DNA from: JAUIAI01 sp963732405
GTDB taxonomy: Bacteria; Pseudomonadota; Gammaproteobacteria; Burkholderiales; Burkholderiaceae_E
NCBI GenBank assembly: GCA_963732405.1
Contig: CAVSZG010000001.1
Location: forward strand, 2,170,001 to 2,234,000
Reading direction: 5' to 3'
DNA: 64,000 nucleotides
Below the pieces are notes generated by a model, which was not told the DNA's origin, ran no database searches, and saw only the letters and a list, made by a program, of their open reading frames with translations. Shown here one piece after another: positions 63,733-64,000 of the stretch. A program made the translations under genes and the position numbers. How positions within the stretch are numbered: position 1 is the first letter of the stretch; every line of letters starts with the position of its first letter.

Positions 63733-64000
63733 ATGAAGATTCTCGTGGTCTGTCACCGCTTTCCGTTCCCGCCGCAACGGGGCGGCAAGATTCGCCCGTT
63801 CAATGTGATCCGACATTTGGCGGCCAGGCATCAGGTGACGGTCTGCTCATTGGTGCGATCGGATCAGGAAGCCCGGGAGGCCCAGGGTCTGGCGGCCCAC
63901 TGTCACCGCCACCATGCCGTTCGGGTATCGGAGTGGCTGCAAACCCTGCGCATGATCCTGCGTCTGCCCTCCGGTGTACCGTCCTCGATGGGCTATTTCC
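63733..64000 (+). CDS. XrtA-associated sugar transferase (stp1 type), 5' part
   Basis: The first 89 codons of a gene cut by the window edge. MKILVVCHRFPFPPQRGGKIRPFNVIRHLA is the signature start of the TIGR03087 glycosyltransferase of exosortase/PEP-CTERM loci. GGAGG in the end of the previous gene supplies its ribosome-binding site, and the ATG follows the TGA at once, so the two are coupled. The rest of the gene lies beyond the window. Confidence 0.88.
   Translation, partial: MKILVVCHRFPFPPQRGGKIRPFNVIRHLAARHQVTVCSLVRSDQEAREAQGLAAHCHRHHAVRVSEWLQTLRMILRLPSGVPSSMGYF

Overview
This is a GC-rich, densely packed chromosomal window from a Gram-negative bacterium. LemA/TPM proteins, AcnB, TrkA/TrkH, a glutaminyl-tRNA synthetase, outer-membrane barrels and above all an exosortase A (XrtA/PEP-CTERM) exopolysaccharide locus point to Pseudomonadota, most likely a betaproteobacterium or a related gammaproteobacterium. 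I cannot name the genus. I saw no tRNA, rRNA, insertion sequence, prophage or CRISPR array.

Positions 1-36906 are mostly housekeeping and metabolic genes: the end of a DUF1992 gene, an NhaR-like regulator, a Bax inhibitor-1 family membrane protein, pdxH, a lemA-TPM pair, an aspartoacylase-like enzyme, a quinone-reductase-like dehydrogenase, an enoyl-CoA hydratase, a LysR regulator divergent from acnB, a TPM-egtB-trkA run convergent with trkH, a damaged TlpA/DUF4266/DUF3570 group, a DUF2237-MBL hydrolase-ECF sigma-signal peptidase run, a polar amino acid ABC transporter with a Gfo/Idh oxidoreductase, a dehydrogenase-FKBP-glnS operon, a gamma-glutamyltransferase with HAD and CaiB genes, alaS and an SDR.

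Positions 37073-64000 (open at the right edge) form the polysaccharide region. It holds a flippase, three class II asparagine synthetase-like amidotransferases, three NodB-type deacetylases, four glycosyltransferases and the XrtA-associated set: OPX export lipoprotein, chain-length determinant, tyrosine autokinase, outer-membrane barrel, ExeA-like ATPase, DUF3473 deacetylase, FemAB-like protein, sugar transferases, amidotransferase, acyl carrier protein and two alpha/beta hydrolases. A minus-strand operon (53398 to 41552) and a plus-strand operon (57028 onward) flank a sulfate-activation pair, cysD and cysNC. This layout suggests that PAPS is made for a sulfated polysaccharide. The exosortase itself, PrsK/PrsR and PEP-CTERM substrates are not in the window and may lie beyond 64000.

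The most interesting unexplained signal is in the 400-base gap at 18005-18406. A full match to the sigma-54 promoter consensus on the minus strand is followed, after about 110 nt containing two hairpins, by a strong intrinsic terminator. This looks like a sigma-54-dependent small RNA. Other points of note are a CysD with an unexplained N-terminal extension of about 180 residues, an in-frame TlpA/DUF4266 deletion fusion, a DUF1499-FKBP fusion, and a terminator with repeated GGCGCC elements upstream of alaS.
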